NCBI GenBank assembly: GCA_034401135.1
Contig: JAWZSP010000007.1
Span: forward strand, 1,922,001-1,986,000
Direction: 5' to 3'
DNA from: Volutella citrinella
Lineage: Eukaryota; Ascomycota; Sordariomycetes; Hypocreales; Nectriaceae
Length of the DNA: 64,000 bases
In this document: positions 11,217-23,115 of the stretch, piece after piece
Layout of the letters: the number at the start of each line of letters is the position of its first letter
How positions within the stretch are numbered: position 1 is the stretch's first letter
Program-made: the position numbers and the translations under genes
The notes under the pieces: model-generated
Seen by the model: only the letters and a program-made list of their open reading frames with translations
Databases searched by the model: none
What the model was told of the DNA's origin: nothing

Positions 11217-12221
11217 ATGGCTCCCTTTGACGTCCTCGTCACCGGCTCGTCCGGCCACCTGGGCACCGCGCTCATGCTCGCCCTCCCCGCCATGGGCTTC
11301 ACCCCCCTCGGCATCGACATCCTCGCCTCGCCCACCACTCACCTGGTCGGGTCCATCGCGGACCGCGCCTTCATCGCCGGCATCCTGGCCGAGCACCCGA
11401 TCCGCCACGTCGTCCACGCGGCCACGCTGCACAAGCCGCACGTCGGCAGCCACCCCAAGCAGGCGTTCGTCGAGACCAACATCGCCGGCACGCTCGTCCT
11501 GCTCGAGGAGGCGGCCCGGCTGGGCGACCGCCTCGAGAGCTTCGTCTTCTACAGCACCACCAGCGCCTTCGGCTCCGCGCTGAGCCCCAAGCCCGGCTCG
11601 CCCGCCGCCTGGATCGACGAGGCCGTCGTGCCCATCCCCAAGAACATCTACGGCGCCACAAAGGTCGCCGCCGAGGACATGTGCTTCCTGGTCCACAAGC
11701 AGACCGGCATGCCCGTGCTCGTCCTGCGCACCAGCCGCTTCTTCCCCGAGCAGGACGACGACGAGGACCGCCGCGCAGCCATGGGCGACGAGAACCTCAA
11801 GGTCCTGGAGCTCGCGTACCGCAGGTGCGACATTGAGGATATTGTCCGCGCTGCCGTCTGCGCCATGCGCCGCGCCAGGGCCATCGGCTGGGGCAAGTAC
11901 GTTATCAGCGCGCCGCCCCCCTTTGAGAACGACCCGGAGACCCTGCGCCTCCTGGACCGCAAGCCCGAGGACGCCTTTGTCGCCATCGCGCCCGCCAGCA
12001 AGGCCATCTTTGAGAAGCTGGGATGGAAGTTCCTCCAACGGGTCGACCGCGTCTACGACTCGCGCAAGGCCGTCGCCGAGCTGGGGTGGGAGCCCGTCTA
12101 CACTTTCGCAAAGGTCCTCGAGCTGCTGGACCAGGGCAAGGAATGGAGGAGCGAGCTGACGTTCAAGGTCGGCAAGAAGGGATACCACGCCGTGTCGACC
12201 GGGGTGTACACGATTCGTTGA
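11217..12221 (+). CDS. NAD(P)-dependent epimerase/dehydratase (extended SDR)
   Basis: A single-exon 334-aa protein of the extended short-chain dehydrogenase type, expected to be cytosolic and to act on a nucleotide sugar or similar hydroxyl/keto substrate. The N-terminal Rossmann motif TGSSGHLG is at 9-16. The HAAT segment lies at 67-70, the catalytic Ser/Thr at 113-115 (STT), and the YxxxK pair is Tyr145 and Lys149 in YGATK. The C-terminal half carries the substrate domain and a DSRKAVAELGW stretch typical of this group. The sequence is strongly GC-rich, so the antisense strand is also open over nearly the whole gene. It is convergent with the phosphatase gene, with only 79 bp between stops. 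The exact substrate cannot be assigned. Confidence 0.88.
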   Translation: MAPFDVLVTGSSGHLGTALMLALPAMGFTPLGIDILASPTTHLVGSIADRAFIAGILAEHPIRHVVHAATLHKPHVGSHPKQAFVETNIAGTLVLLEEAARLGDRLESFVFYSTTSAFGSALSPKPGSPAAWIDEAVVPIPKNIYGATKVAAEDMCFLVHKQTGMPVLVLRTSRFFPEQDDDEDRRAAMGDENLKVLELAYRRCDIEDIVRAAVCAMRRARAIGWGKYVISAPPPFENDPETLRLLDRKPEDAFVAIAPASKAIFEKLGWKFLQRVDRVYDSRKAVAELGWEPVYTFAKVLELLDQGKEWRSELTFKVGKKGYHAVSTGVYTIR

Positions 12222-12300
12222 GCAGGCAGGTCAAGAGCCGACGATTGTTGCTCGGGATTGGAATGATAATAATGGTAGATGGCGTCGTCGTTCGCATTGC

Positions 12301-13368
12301 TCATGTCTCTAGAAACTCCTGTTTACCTTGCTCCCGGAGCACAGCGTGCACCGTCTCCAGTATCTTCCCGTGAAGATCTTCGGGCGCGGCCACGAAGCCA
12401 AAGTTTGCGCTCATCTTCCTCCCAGCGAGCAGGTCGATCCGGCGCCCATGCACGTCCGTGATTCTGCCTCCCGCCTCCTCAAACAGCAGCATCGCACCGG
12501 CGTGGTCCCATACCTTTGCGTAGCGGTCCCTGCGCTTGTACACCCACACAGTCGTGTTGCCCAGGCCCATGGCCAGCACCGCCCACCGTAGAACCCACGG
12601 CACGAGGTCGCAGCCCGGGTAGGACGCGTCCAGCCGCTGGGCGACGACCTCGTGGACGCCGTCGAGCGCCGAATCGACGATGCTCACAGACGTGACGAAC
12701 TTGACGCCTTGGCCTGCCTCGTGGCGCGAGAGCTTCTTGGCAGGGGCGTCGGGGCTGGCCTTGAGGGGACGCACAAAGGCGCCGTGGCCCCTGACGGCGA
12801 AGAAGATGGAGCCCTCGCCTGTGGTGTCAATGTTTTCGTTTCGCAACGGGGCCTGGGCTCCCATAGACAGGTTTGGGCAGCCGACGATGCCGGCAACCTG
12901 CTGGCCATCGACCAGGAACCCTACGTTGATGGCGTACAGCTCCCCCCGCACATACGTCTTGGTCCCGTCGATGGGGTCAAAGACCCAGGTCCGTCCCGGG
13001 CCGGGGCTGCTGTTTCCGCACTCGTCAATCAATGCCGCCATGTGTTCCTGGCTGGTCGGCAGCTTGCACAGGGCCGTTCCCTCGTCCCTGACACGCCCTA
13101 GGAGATCCCAGACGCGCCCCATGAGCACGCTGTTCTTCCTCAGATCGGACGCGTCCTCCTCGCCCACGACGCGATCGTCCGGGAAGGCATCTTTGATGGT
13201 GGCGGTGAGGAGAGCCTGCACGGCGAAGTCTGCGACGGTAACGGGGCTCAGGTCTTCCTTCTCAATCACTCCCTTGTCCTCGGAGGATATGATGGACTGG
13301 CTCAGCTGCGCGGCCTTTTGCAGTGCGCCAATGGCGACTTGCACTTCTCGAGCGTATGGGCTGTCCAT
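12301..13368 (-). CDS. met22: 3'(2'),5'-bisphosphate nucleotidase (Met22/Hal2 type)
   Basis: A single-exon 355-aa metal-dependent phosphatase that should hydrolyse 3'-phosphoadenosine 5'-phosphate to AMP, supporting sulfate assimilation and salt tolerance. The Li+-sensitive phosphatase signature is complete: GEE at 69-71, DPIDGT at 131-136 and WDHAG at 287-291 provide the Mg2+-binding acidic residues. The length matches yeast Met22/Hal2 (357 aa). The ATG at 13368 starts directly at the conserved N-terminal helix (YAREVQVAIGALQKAA). A paralogue with inositol monophosphatase activity is possible, but spacing and length favour the Hal2 branch. Confidence 0.9.
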   Translation of the reverse strand: MDSPYAREVQVAIGALQKAAQLSQSIISSEDKGVIEKEDLSPVTVADFAVQALLTATIKDAFPDDRVVGEEDASDLRKNSVLMGRVWDLLGRVRDEGTALCKLPTSQEHMAALIDECGNSSPGPGRTWVFDPIDGTKTYVRGELYAINVGFLVDGQQVAGIVGCPNLSMGAQAPLRNENIDTTGEGSIFFAVRGHGAFVRPLKASPDAPAKKLSRHEAGQGVKFVTSVSIVDSALDGVHEVVAQRLDASYPGCDLVPWVLRWAVLAMGLGNTTVWVYKRRDRYAKVWDHAGAMLLFEEAGGRITDVHGRRIDLLAGRKMSANFGFVAAPEDLHGKILETVHAVLREQGKQEFLET

Positions 13369-13867
13369 GTCTGGCTATCGCGGGGTGTCTGGTCTGTCCG
13401 TCATGTCATGAGTGAATTTTGCCGAGAAATCCATCGGGGCTAACGTCGATCAGGGCGTTTCTTAAAAAGTGGACCTCTGAGCGAGAGACTGACGGGGGGG
13501 ACGACCAACATGATACTGGTTGAATAATATCCATTGAAGCTTGTAAGCAGACCTGTGAATGCTGCCTCTATTATTCACGGCCACCTGATTCTGTGTTCTC
13601 GTGACCTGGCCACTGGGAGGCGGTTGTCTGACTGTAAAGCTTGGGGAAAGTCGCTGGGTCGCTACTTCCCTACGTGCTCCGATTTAGTGGGTACAGAGGT
13701 CGGTATAGTGGGCGACTGCCACCTGGGATCGGTGCACGTTGACGTGCGGCGCAGCAAATAATCACCGAGGCAGCTGGCTCCCGCTACGCCCTGCCTCGCT
13801 CTCAGCTCGCGCCTCATCTGCACGGCATCGCGTGTTTTGCTTTTCCCGCCAACGACGCCCGCATGCC
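13369..13867. promoter_or_regulatory. Divergent promoter between the met22-like and OB-fold genes
   Basis: About 500 bp between two outward-facing starts. It contains a run of seven G (13494-13500) and short open frames without recognisable content. The frame of the downstream gene is open upstream to 13739 but has no ATG in good context before 13868. Confidence 0.4.
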
Positions 13868-14941
13868 ATGCCCAGGGACCATCCCGGCGACGGGAGCCTC
13901 GATCCCGGCCCCGTTCCATTGACTGCCCAGCCATTCGATCTGGTCCCCGTGATTCGCGACATCCTGCGCACACGCTACTGCGCTCCCACGACCGTCTTCC
14001 TCGTCGAAGGGCTGGACAAGATCGCCCTGTCGAGCTCTGGGCGATGGCAAACCGTGCGCCTGCTCCTCGGCGACGGCTCCCTGTGCATCCAAGCGCTGCT
14101 GGCCGGTGAACTGCATCGCTTCATCCAGACTGGTGAGGTCGCTGTGGGCAGATATATCCAATGCAGGAACGCGCATGCCGTATGGAAGCAGAGGCGCCCG
14201 GGTCGCCGCCCGATGGCCTATCTTGTTGTCGAGGATCTCGTTGCCGTCGGCTGGAACGAGTCCTACCGCGCAGCAGCAGCAGCAGCAGTACCACAAGCTG
14301 TCGCGCCTGATGTTGGGTCTCTCCAGGCCGAGCCTCGCAGGGTCGAGCCCCCAAAGACTGAGCCCCCCAAACCAGCTTCCACGGCTACCGCTGATGCCGA
14401 CGAGGACAGCGACGAAGACGGCTTTGAGGCGTTCGAGACTCTAGCGTATCCAGCGAAGCCCCGGCTCACCAAATCACTGGCTACTCCAAACCAACCAATC
14501 GCCCTACCACGCGACTGGCATGATCACCAGTCGCCCTTGAAACTCACGACCCTTCGCTCCATCCCCCGCCTGCCTTACGCTCAGAACTGGTCATGCAATG
14601 TCCTCGCCATTGTCGCGGCACTGTCGCCCGTGGAGCCCTCCAACCTGCCGCCGCACAGGCAGCGCACTGCGCGGTTGGCAGATCCCTCAACGTCGAAGCA
14701 GGTCCATCTCACTGTGTTTCTCGACCCAGAGCAGTTTGACCCCAAGATCGGCAGCGCCGTTCTGTTGGTCGGCGTCAAGAATCACCGCTTCGACGGCGGG
14801 AGCCTGAAAAAGTACCACAGCGATCGGAAGGATGGCCAATGGTGGTTCGAGAACCCGGACGAGTTTGCTTGGTGCGATGTCGATGGTATCAAGAAATGGT
14901 GGGCAGACGCAACTGCTGGCGATGAGCATCTGACCTCTTGA
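13868..14941 (+). CDS. Conserved fungal protein with two probable OB-fold domains
   Basis: A single-exon protein of 357 aa. The N-terminal ~120 residues read like an OB-fold (FLVEGLDKIAL, then WQTVRLLLGDGSLCIQALL, RYIQCRNAHAVW and YLVVEDLVAVG, alternating beta strands). A linker of about 100 residues follows, with an Ala-6 run, repeated EPP/KTEPP and an acidic EDSDEDGFEAFE block. The C-terminal ~130 residues form a second similar domain (NWSCNVLAIVAAL, QVHLTVFLDP, SAVLLVGVKNHRFDGGSLKKY), ending in a Trp-rich segment (WWFENP, KKWWAD). This layout suggests single-strand nucleic-acid binding of the RPA/telomere-cap kind. That is inference from pattern only; no exact family is recognised. The ATG at 13868 was chosen because it lies just before the first fold. 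Confidence 0.7.
   Translation: MPRDHPGDGSLDPGPVPLTAQPFDLVPVIRDILRTRYCAPTTVFLVEGLDKIALSSSGRWQTVRLLLGDGSLCIQALLAGELHRFIQTGEVAVGRYIQCRNAHAVWKQRRPGRRPMAYLVVEDLVAVGWNESYRAAAAAAVPQAVAPDVGSLQAEPRRVEPPKTEPPKPASTATADADEDSDEDGFEAFETLAYPAKPRLTKSLATPNQPIALPRDWHDHQSPLKLTTLRSIPRLPYAQNWSCNVLAIVAALSPVEPSNLPPHRQRTARLADPSTSKQVHLTVFLDPEQFDPKIGSAVLLVGVKNHRFDGGSLKKYHSDRKDGQWWFENPDEFAWCDVDGIKKWWADATAGDEHLTS
14271..14288. repeat. (CAG)6 microsatellite coding for an alanine run
   Basis: Six CAG units lie in the linker of the OB-fold gene and are read as GCA alanine codons. Length variation would keep frame. Confidence 0.85.
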
Positions 14942-15172
14942 GTTTTACGACCAGCTAGTCTTCTAGACTATGACAATACGGGTTTTATTCAAGTTCTTCT
15001 CCATACCCAGATATCCAATGAATATTCTTGCCATAGGTCCTCTTCTACCTGACGTGTCTATGCTGCCGCTAGAATGTATTTCGATAATAGAAGCCACCAG
15101 GGACTCTATACGAGAAAGGGATGGTCAGTACGAACTAGATTCTGGTTTCATTTCACCGCCTTGTGTGGTACG

Positions 15173-18100
15173 TTATCCATCAGATTCCAACAGGTTGGCT
15201 TCCTTCACAAGCTGATAAAACAGGCCTTTGCTCTGAATTAACTTTGACGGAGTATCGAATTCGGCCACCTTCCCGCGCTCGAGGACTACGATTCGGTCCG
15301 AGTCCATGACAGTGCTGATGCGATGCGCGATTGTGATGACTGTGCGATCCTTGAACATGTCGCCTCTCAGCATCGATTGGATAATATTGTCAGTTTCGGG
15401 ATCGATGGCAGCCTAATACTTGATGATTAGCCCTCGCGATAACTGAGCATTATCATGCGCCCGAGCAGTGCTTACCGTAGCCTCGTCCAGAACAAGGATG
15501 GAAGTCGGTCTTAGAAGGGCTCGGGCCAAGGACACGAGCTGGCGCTGTCCTTGACTGAGATTTGACCCTGTGCGGGTTAGCGATCGTCCTAGGCTTGACG
15601 TCCGATTAAAAGACTCAATAAAAATGGCGAAGCAATTACCTCCTTCCCGGATTTCGGCCTCAAGCTTTCCTTCCATGTTGGATACGAACGGCTTCAGCTG
15701 GGCTCGATCTGACATAGTTAGCCAATTCCTTTGCGTTGCCAAATTTTGCGACCTACCTAGTGCATTCCAGATATCCGTGTCATCGTGAGTCGAGTCGGGA
15801 TCTAGATTCTCCCGTAGTGTTCCCTCGAACAACGCAGGGTCCTGAGGAATAATAGAAAGGTTCTTCCTCACATCAAGCAAGCCGATCTTCGAGATGTCGA
15901 TTTCATCAATATTGATCTGCCCGGTAGAAGCTTCAATGATTCGGAATAACCCGAGCGTCAGGGAACTCTTCCCGGCGCCCGTGCGTCCAACGACACCAAT
16001 CTTCTCGCGGGACCGGAACTCGAGACTGACATTTTGTAGTGCTAGGTCAAGTCCAGGCCTGTACCTCACACTGTAGTCGGACAGGGTAATCGCTCCGGAG
16101 CTTGGCCATGCTGCCGGGGGTCGTGAAGTAGGGATCTCCTCTGGGGCTTCGCTCGGCAACCTTGCAATCTCCAGAACCCGTTCCGCAGATACAATGTTGA
16201 CCTCAGCCTCGGCACCCTGCCTGATGATCCAGTTTAGGGCCTGTGTGATCTGCAAAGCATACGACATTGCTAGACCAATCATGGCGGAAGACAGGCCTGT
16301 TCGCCTGTATACCGAGAAAATGGCAGCAGAGGCCGAGATGAGTAAAATGATGGATCCGATGAATTCGAGACGCACGGAAAGCCAGCGCTTAGCGCCAACA
16401 AACGGAAAGTATGCCTTCATATTCGCATCCGTGAGTTCCTCGCTTTTCTCGGCGAACTGCTTCTGTTTCTGGTATGCGCGGATTGTCGTGAGCCCCTCCA
16501 ATGTCTCTTGGAAGTTGGAGACTATCGGCGTTTTAGTGACACTCTCGAGGCGCTTCAGTTCACGCGATGTCCTGACGTAATACGACTGTGCATATTGATA
16601 CAGCCATCCTAGAGGGAGGATGAATGCAATAGCAATTGGCGTCGAGACAACGATGACCCCGAGTGAAAAGAATGCCTTTCCACAGTTATCAAATAGCTGG
16701 GATTTCGTCAGTAACCAAGGCTTCACCTGGTGTTAGGGAGTGACCGACCATGTTCATAATGCGTGGCAAATTCTGATCGATACGATAAATGTCGCTATGG
16801 GGGAGGAAATATGAGCACACTTGTTTTCCAACAGACAGAGGAGGTCTACTTACTTGGAAAACCGATTGATGATAAGACCAGCTGGAGTTGTATCGAAGTA
16901 GCTCATTGGGGATCTGAATATAGCCTTTGCCATCTGCTCGTGGAGGATTTTAGATGCCTAATCGGAACCAAGGAAGAAACGCAGTTAGCCTGGCCGCCGT
17001 AACCACGGTAGTTGGAAAGCATCTTACCCGGAGAGAAAAGAGCATCCAGAATATGACGCTTTGGAGGAACACAAGCAGAGCCGAGCCTGCTCCCAACGCA
17101 AAATACACACAGATATACAAGGTGGCGTCGCTGCTTCCGCGGGAGGACTCTGACCAGTGTTTGAGCCACAAACCTCCTCCTGCTTGACATCAGCATTGAT
17201 CCGTAATTCACTTCATTGGGGTAAAACTCACCAATTGATGCGCTCTGGGCAGCAAGCAACGCTACCATGTACGCCGCAATTGCGAAAGCGCCTCCTGCAC
17301 GACCGTACTGGTCATAAACGGACCAGGCCACCTTGCCTTTCTTCGAGGTCTCCTTTTCCTTTCTTTTCTTTGCCTGCCCGTTCGCTTGGCTGGTTGTCAC
17401 GGTCGCGCCGCTGTGTAGAACTGGATTGGGCTTGTCGGCGCTCTTCGATTGAGTAACTTTCTTCGGCGGTTGACCGGCCTCCTCGCTACCCATCGTCTCG
17501 ACAGCGATTGTTGAGTTTGAGATCATGGTTGCTGTGTGGCCTCCTGCTTCTACCAGCTCGACGTAGCTGCCAGACTCCACAACTCGTCCGTCAGCGAGCA
17601 AGGTGATGTGGTCAGCTTCCCGGAGAACGGGCATTGAGTTGGTCGCTAGGATGCGGGTTTTGTGAGCGAGCAGGCCCCTCGCACCGAGAACATGGTCGAT
17701 AATGTGTCTGCCAACGTGCTGGTCAACCGCAGACAGGCTGTCGTCCAAAAGATAAATATCTGCGTCGGAGTAAACCGCTCTGGCCAAAGCTATACGGGCC
17801 TTTTGGCCGCCTGAGAGTTGGATACCGCGCTCCCCAATCTCCGTGTCATCCTTGTCGATAAATGACTCAAAGTCATCAAGCAAACTGCAGGCAAAAACAG
17901 TCTCGGCATAGGCCTTTTCGTCCCACTCCTTGCCAAAGAGGATGTTCTCCTTGACGGTAGCGTCCAAGAGCCAGGGTGTCTGGGACACATAGGCCACAGA
18001 GCCGTTCACAGCTACCACACCATCTTCCTTCCAGAGTTCGCCTAGAATCGCATGCAAAAACGCCGTTTTGCCAGATCCGACTCTGCCCACGATACAACTG

Positions 18101-20005
18101 AGTTGCTCTTTCTTGGCATTAAACGCGATGTCTCTCAGGACTGTGGCTGTGTTTTCTCTGTCCCAGGCGAAGGTTCCTCTTGATATTTGCACAGTGGGAT
18201 CCTCAGCACCTGGCGCTGCCTCGTGGCGGCTCACTGCCTCTGGCTGGACTTCCTCATCACAGAAGAAACCCTTCAGTCGTTCGGCAGCCACACTACCCTC
18301 TGCAAAGGCGGAAACAACTAATGGGAAGATGTTGAGGGGGAATGCGAGGATATTGAAGAGAGTCAGCGCAGGAAACACAATGTCGGAGCTCAGTGGGCGG
18401 TGCGAGGTCAGTGCATAGATGGCAAATGTCGTAAAAGTCACCAAGAATGGCGAGACCGACCAAGAAAAGTTGGCGGCCGATTGTGTCAGGCCGATGGATC
18501 GAAGAGTCTTCAGCTCCTTGTCGTTGCGAACCCGGTTCAACTTCTCCAGAAAGACTTTGTCCCATGCGAGGAGCTTGAGCGACTTCATGTTCTTCAAGAT
18601 CTTGGTCATCGTTAGTAGAGTCCTAAGATAAATCGAGCGCTTTCTGCGTGTAATATACCTCTGTCACCAGCCTTATCCTTGAATCTTTGTTCTTCATTTG
18701 CTGTTTCTGTAGTCCCTTGAGGACTTTCGAAATGTAAGTGCTGACAGGGGCCATAAAAAGCATCACAGCAACACCTGCAAACATGCTCGGGCCCAAGAGG
18801 TGATATAGAGAGACTGTACAAAGAATCATTTGAAGCGGTGCAGACCAGAGTTGAGGTCCCATATGCGCGAGTTCCTGTATTCTTTGGACGTCCGCAGACA
18901 TCAGGTTAAGAATATCTCCGGTCGATTTGGCTCCCTTTCTCGTAGCGGCGAGCTTCAGAGATTTCCTGTAAAGCATGCTTGTCAAAGCTGACCTGAAGCG
19001 CATGCCGGTTTCGAATGCTCGGAGAATGTTTTGGTGGTTAAACGCAGTTTGTGCGACTGAGACGGCAAACATGGCCAAGGCGATGATGGCACCTTCAGTC
19101 ACCGAACCCGACTCTTGGTGCGGATAAGCGTCGACGAATTTGATAAGCCTTCGAAGAAGCTGGGGCTGAACGAAGATGAGTAAATCGGATACGAGCTTGA
19201 AGAATGCACCCTGAAGATAGGGACCCCCAAAGGCCCGGAGCAGGGCCCTTGCTAGACTTGGGCGATTTGACTTGAGTTCATTTCCCCAAGCATTCTTGAA
19301 AGCCCTGTTGGTTGTCTCGGCTTGATCTGAAGGCCTGAGTTTCCAAATGTCATCCTTGGTCAGGAACGTGCTGTAGCCGTGCTTCATCAGAGGTGTCATC
19401 CACCCGAAGGTGAGTATAGACAGCAAGCTAGCCTGCGTAATCGGGCAGTCTTTGCCATTTTGCTCATTATTGGTAATGAACGTTTTGTGTACTGCCGGAA
19501 AACACGTCAATGTGAACTGAACCGCAATCAAGAGCGTTCGGATGACCAAGAAGTAGGTCTTGAGAGGCAAAGGCTGGGATATTGGGTGTAGAGTTGTCGC
19601 TCCAATTTGAACAGCATGGACAGCGAGAAGCAGAAACCAATAGGTCGATGTTAGTGCCGAAGGTTGATTGCAATGCTCCCAGAAATGGATGTAAAGCATA
19701 GAAACGACCGATACAAGTCGCAATGCTACAGGCGGCACAGCTGCCACAGGGGTGAATCCCAGCTCCGCAAGGCCAATCAAAAGTATGGTGAGGGTGACCA
19801 GAAGTTTGGCCATTCGAAGCCATCGACGCGGGTTGTAATCATCCCGCTTAGTCTTTGATCCTTTGCGCGACGCGATGACTCCCAGGGTTATGCCAAATAT
19901 GCTCACGACAATTGTGAGGCTATTGAGCCCACTGAGGGTGTCGAGCCAATCCTGAAAGGGACGGCGGAAAATCCTCTGGGCCTCCATATTGTATGCGGAA
20001 GCCAT
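15173..20005 (-). CDS. Full-length ABC transporter, ABCC/MRP (Ycf1-like) subfamily
   Basis: A 1452-aa exporter. Exons in coding order: 20005-18659, 18600-17232, 17179-17028, 16957-16854, 16794-16749, 16696-15757, 15708-15640, 15567-15476, 15412-15173. It has an N-terminal TMD0 (five hydrophobic segments within the first ~180 residues), TMD1, NBD1, a Lys/Ser-rich linker, TMD2 and NBD2. NBD1 has Walker A GRVGSGKT near 621, signature LSGGQ near 711 and Walker B IYLLDD near 731, with Asp at the catalytic position as usual in ABCC. NBD2 has Walker A GRTGAGKSS near 1243, signature LSQGQ and Walker B ILVLDEAT, then the switch His in IAHR. Likely cargo is glutathione conjugates or other organic anions, at vacuole or plasma membrane. 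The junction 16748/16697 uses an unusual donor GTCGGT; without that intron the frame stops. All other donors are ordinary. Confidence 0.9.
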
Positions 20006-20870
20006 TTTCGAATATCCATTCCCTCCTGCTAGCGGTTGGGATTTGGAGAGGTGGTGATTGAGAACGTCTTGTCAATGAGCGTTGGCGACAGAGACACGCG
20101 AAGTGGTGGACTAGGGGCTGTGGGGCATGGCTACTAATACTGCACAAGAATATCACACCAGACGGAGGTTGATCGGAATCCGAGGCGAAGTATGGGCCAC
20201 GACCGTTCAATCCTCGAGTGGGTTGATTTTCAAGAAATCCAGATTTTTCTTTAATGAAAGCGCCGCTCGATGTCCGAATGGGATGATTGAGCTGCTTGCT
20301 GTTGCACCTGGCGCTTGGAATTGCGTAACTTGAGATGGGGGAAGAACGTGGGTGGACCTGGGCATCCTGGGCCCATGTGGGTGCTCACGACTCATCGTCC
20401 GAACCGTAGTCAAGAACAGTCCCACGCTGACTATTGGTGACGTAGCGAACCCAATACAGCCGGGCTCGGCTTGCGCACTCGAATTCCCTCGGTGGTCCGG
20501 ATTCTGTGTAAGTGAGACAGTAACATGATGTTCGTGCCACATGATGCGGCCCGTTGCTGATCGTGTTGTGTGGTTAGTGCACCTCAGCATCTCCGCCTTA
20601 CTCCGAGGTCACCTGACTCAGCAATTCTGTGTCATTCGGACAGCACGAGGTTTGCCTCATTCGCTTGGTTTCTTTGGTGATTCGTAGAGTCAATTAGGTG
20701 AATGTCGCTGACCAGACGAGGTACTGATTGCGGGTGATGGGCAGGTCACGGACTGCAAACATATGGGCAAGAGGTCCCTGGTCACATGACCACTCGTCAC
20801 CCTCCTCTGAAGCTTCAAGAGCAACACCAACATTTCAGCCTGTGTTGCGGTAGATACCTTCAGGTCTCCG
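20006..20870. promoter_or_regulatory. Divergent promoter region of the ABC transporter and F-box genes
   Basis: About 865 bp between two outward-facing starts. No recognisable gene or repeat. Small frames (20127-20333 on + and 20207-20590 on -) have no domain support. Confidence 0.4.
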
Positions 20871-22765
20871 ATGGCTGAGGAGGCCCACCATGTCGAAGTC
20901 CTGATGGAACAACAATTCGGGAGTAGTCTTCGCCGAGAGAAGAGCTCCGTTGATCGGATGCTCCGTAGCCTGTCGCCTTGGGCTCTACTCTACCTTCGCG
21001 ACCAGCTTCGGCAAACAACGATACGTCTGAAGGGTCTGCCAGATCTACCACCCGAAATATTGTGTGAAATTGGCATGTTGCTTGAGCTCCCCGATATTTT
21101 TCATGTCCAGCATGTTTGTAAAGCTTGGAAAGACGCCTGGTCACAGGATGCCGTCCTGCACAGCTTGTGTCGGCGCTTCTTTCCCGGATCTCTAGAAGCT
21201 GACCCATCATCCCCTATGGAGGTGTTTTCGAAATCTGTGCACCTTCGGCAAAAGTGGAGAGACGACCGCTGTTCGCTGGAGACAATCCCTTGGGACGTAT
21301 CTTGGAGCACTGCACGATTCAGGAATGACTCTCCACCACTGTTGTCCCAGTCGCAACACGGCCTGAAATACGTCGAATTTGGAGGTCCTGTTTGCTATAC
21401 AACTGGGAAAATTGCCTGGCAACCGCAGAAAGACCTTGTTATCATTGACGACCTCAAGACGAGCACGCGGCAGCGATGTGTGGCTGGCCATGGGGCACTA
21501 TCCGGACTGCAGCTTCGCCTTGAAGCACTTAGCGACAAGCTCTTGGTGCTTGCCGGACTCGGTTCTGGGCGCTCCATGATGAATGGGATGTGAGTGAACC
21601 AGCCAAAACCCTTTGGACGATGCGCTAAGATGCTGGCGGCGTAGTCATGTGTGGCATCTTGAACAGAAAGAATGGAAGAACTTCACGCTGCCCAGCAGCT
21701 ACTCGGCTTGTTACGCAGAAGGTGAAGCGGTAGCTGTAGTGACCAAAACCGGCTCCGTAATTCACTGGGTATGGGATGGGAAAGCCACACAGCTAGACCC
21801 GCGAGGGCTTCAGACGCAGGAAGGCCATCCCGTCCGGCCTTTTGGGCCAGTACCAAAGCTGCTGCTCCATCCAACCAAGCCGGGCGTGGTTTTTGCCGTT
21901 TGGGCATGCTTGAATGAACCGTCCGGTAAGTTTGGCTCATGGCAACGCTCAAGGACTTCATTGTGTGCTGACCATCGTAGACCCTCGAGTCTGCAGTTTG
22001 GTGGTCGCTCGCTTCGATAACGGCCGGTCTACTTGGCGGTCCGAGGTCTCCCTTTTCAGTCCCCTCAACAAAGCACAGGTGGATTGCAGAGAGAAGTTCG
22101 CCATCAAGTTTCAGTTGGTATGCACCAAGGCCGATAGCCATGGCACATACACGCTGTCTCTATCCCGAGGGCATTACTCGCCTCCCCATGCGCCAAAGCA
22201 CTGTGAGTGCTACGGCAAGGCCTGGCAATGGCAAAATTGGACGGCCTTGTCATTCAATGTTTTGACACAAGAATTTTTTCACACTGAGTTTGCTACGCCT
22301 GATTTCTTGGGATGGGATCCGCAAGAAGGTTGCTATGAAGCGACGGGGGCGATCTCATCGGTTTTCCACCCACATGTCTGGAACGGTCGCATCCTCTTAA
22401 GCTGGTTTCAATATGTCCAGCCGGACGTGAACCAAACACGAGGCGAAAGCTCTATGGTGGCACTTCGAATGCAGGCATTTGACCCAGTCGGGGCAACAAA
22501 CATCTCCTCTTTTGCACAATCAACGCCTGAATTTTCATCCTCGCCTCATCCACGGGGCTACATGTTTCAGGACGATGATTTTATCATTCTCACCTCAAGG
22601 AGGGGATTATGGATGTACCGGTCGGAAGGAGAGGCGAAGCAGCGCGCCGCTGCACCGGGGGTCCTGTTTCCTGGCGGCGAGGTTACTGATCTGGTCTCGA
22701 CTGAACCCTCTCTTGGAGTGGATTACTCTGTAACCATTCAGCACAGACACGGTTGCACAGCATAA
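20871..22765 (+). CDS. F-box protein
   Basis: A 594-aa protein. Exons: 20871-21589, 21645-21925, 21981-22765 (introns of 55 nt each). An F-box is clear at about residues 54-98 (KGLPDLPPEILCEIGMLLEL followed by HVCKAWKDAW), the segment that binds Skp1 in SCF ubiquitin ligases. The remaining ~490 residues contain repeated short beta-like strands with WHLEQKEW, IHWVWDGK and similar motifs, suggesting a degenerate beta-propeller as the substrate-binding part. This is a common layout among fungal F-box proteins of unknown target. Many such genes are lineage-specific, and the target cannot be predicted. Confidence 0.85.
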
Positions 22766-23115
22766 CTCCAGCGCCACGAGCCTGGATGCAGGGGCGCTGT
22801 GAGCGTTGTGCCACCTGCAACGCCACCGAGACATGCGCTAGACCCAGCTGGCGGGACCAGCACGCGACGAAGTGACCCCCGGACTAGCCCCGAGGCCCGG
22901 GGTCGTGAGTAGGTCAGCGTCATATCGGCGCCTGATTGCGATTGCGCAGCCAGTGTCTGACGCATAGTGCGAGTCACTTGACAGACCCCACGCCGTTCCC
23001 GCTGCCCATGACGCCTTGACCGCAATCGCAAGGGCACTCTTCCTCCTCCTCGCATCTCAACCTTCTTCGACCATCACAGCCTGCGATATGCCCGCCCGCT
23101 AATCGAACGCCGCAA
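22766..23115. other. Short intergenic region
   Basis: 350 bp holding the 3' flank of the F-box gene and the promoter of the MFS gene. Nothing else is recognised. Confidence 0.4.

Noticed and set aside
11190..12188. 332-codon open frame antisense to the epimerase-like gene
   Set aside because: A mirror of GC-rich codon third positions; composition is Gly/Asp/Val/Leu-biased with no domain, while the sense strand has a full SDR.
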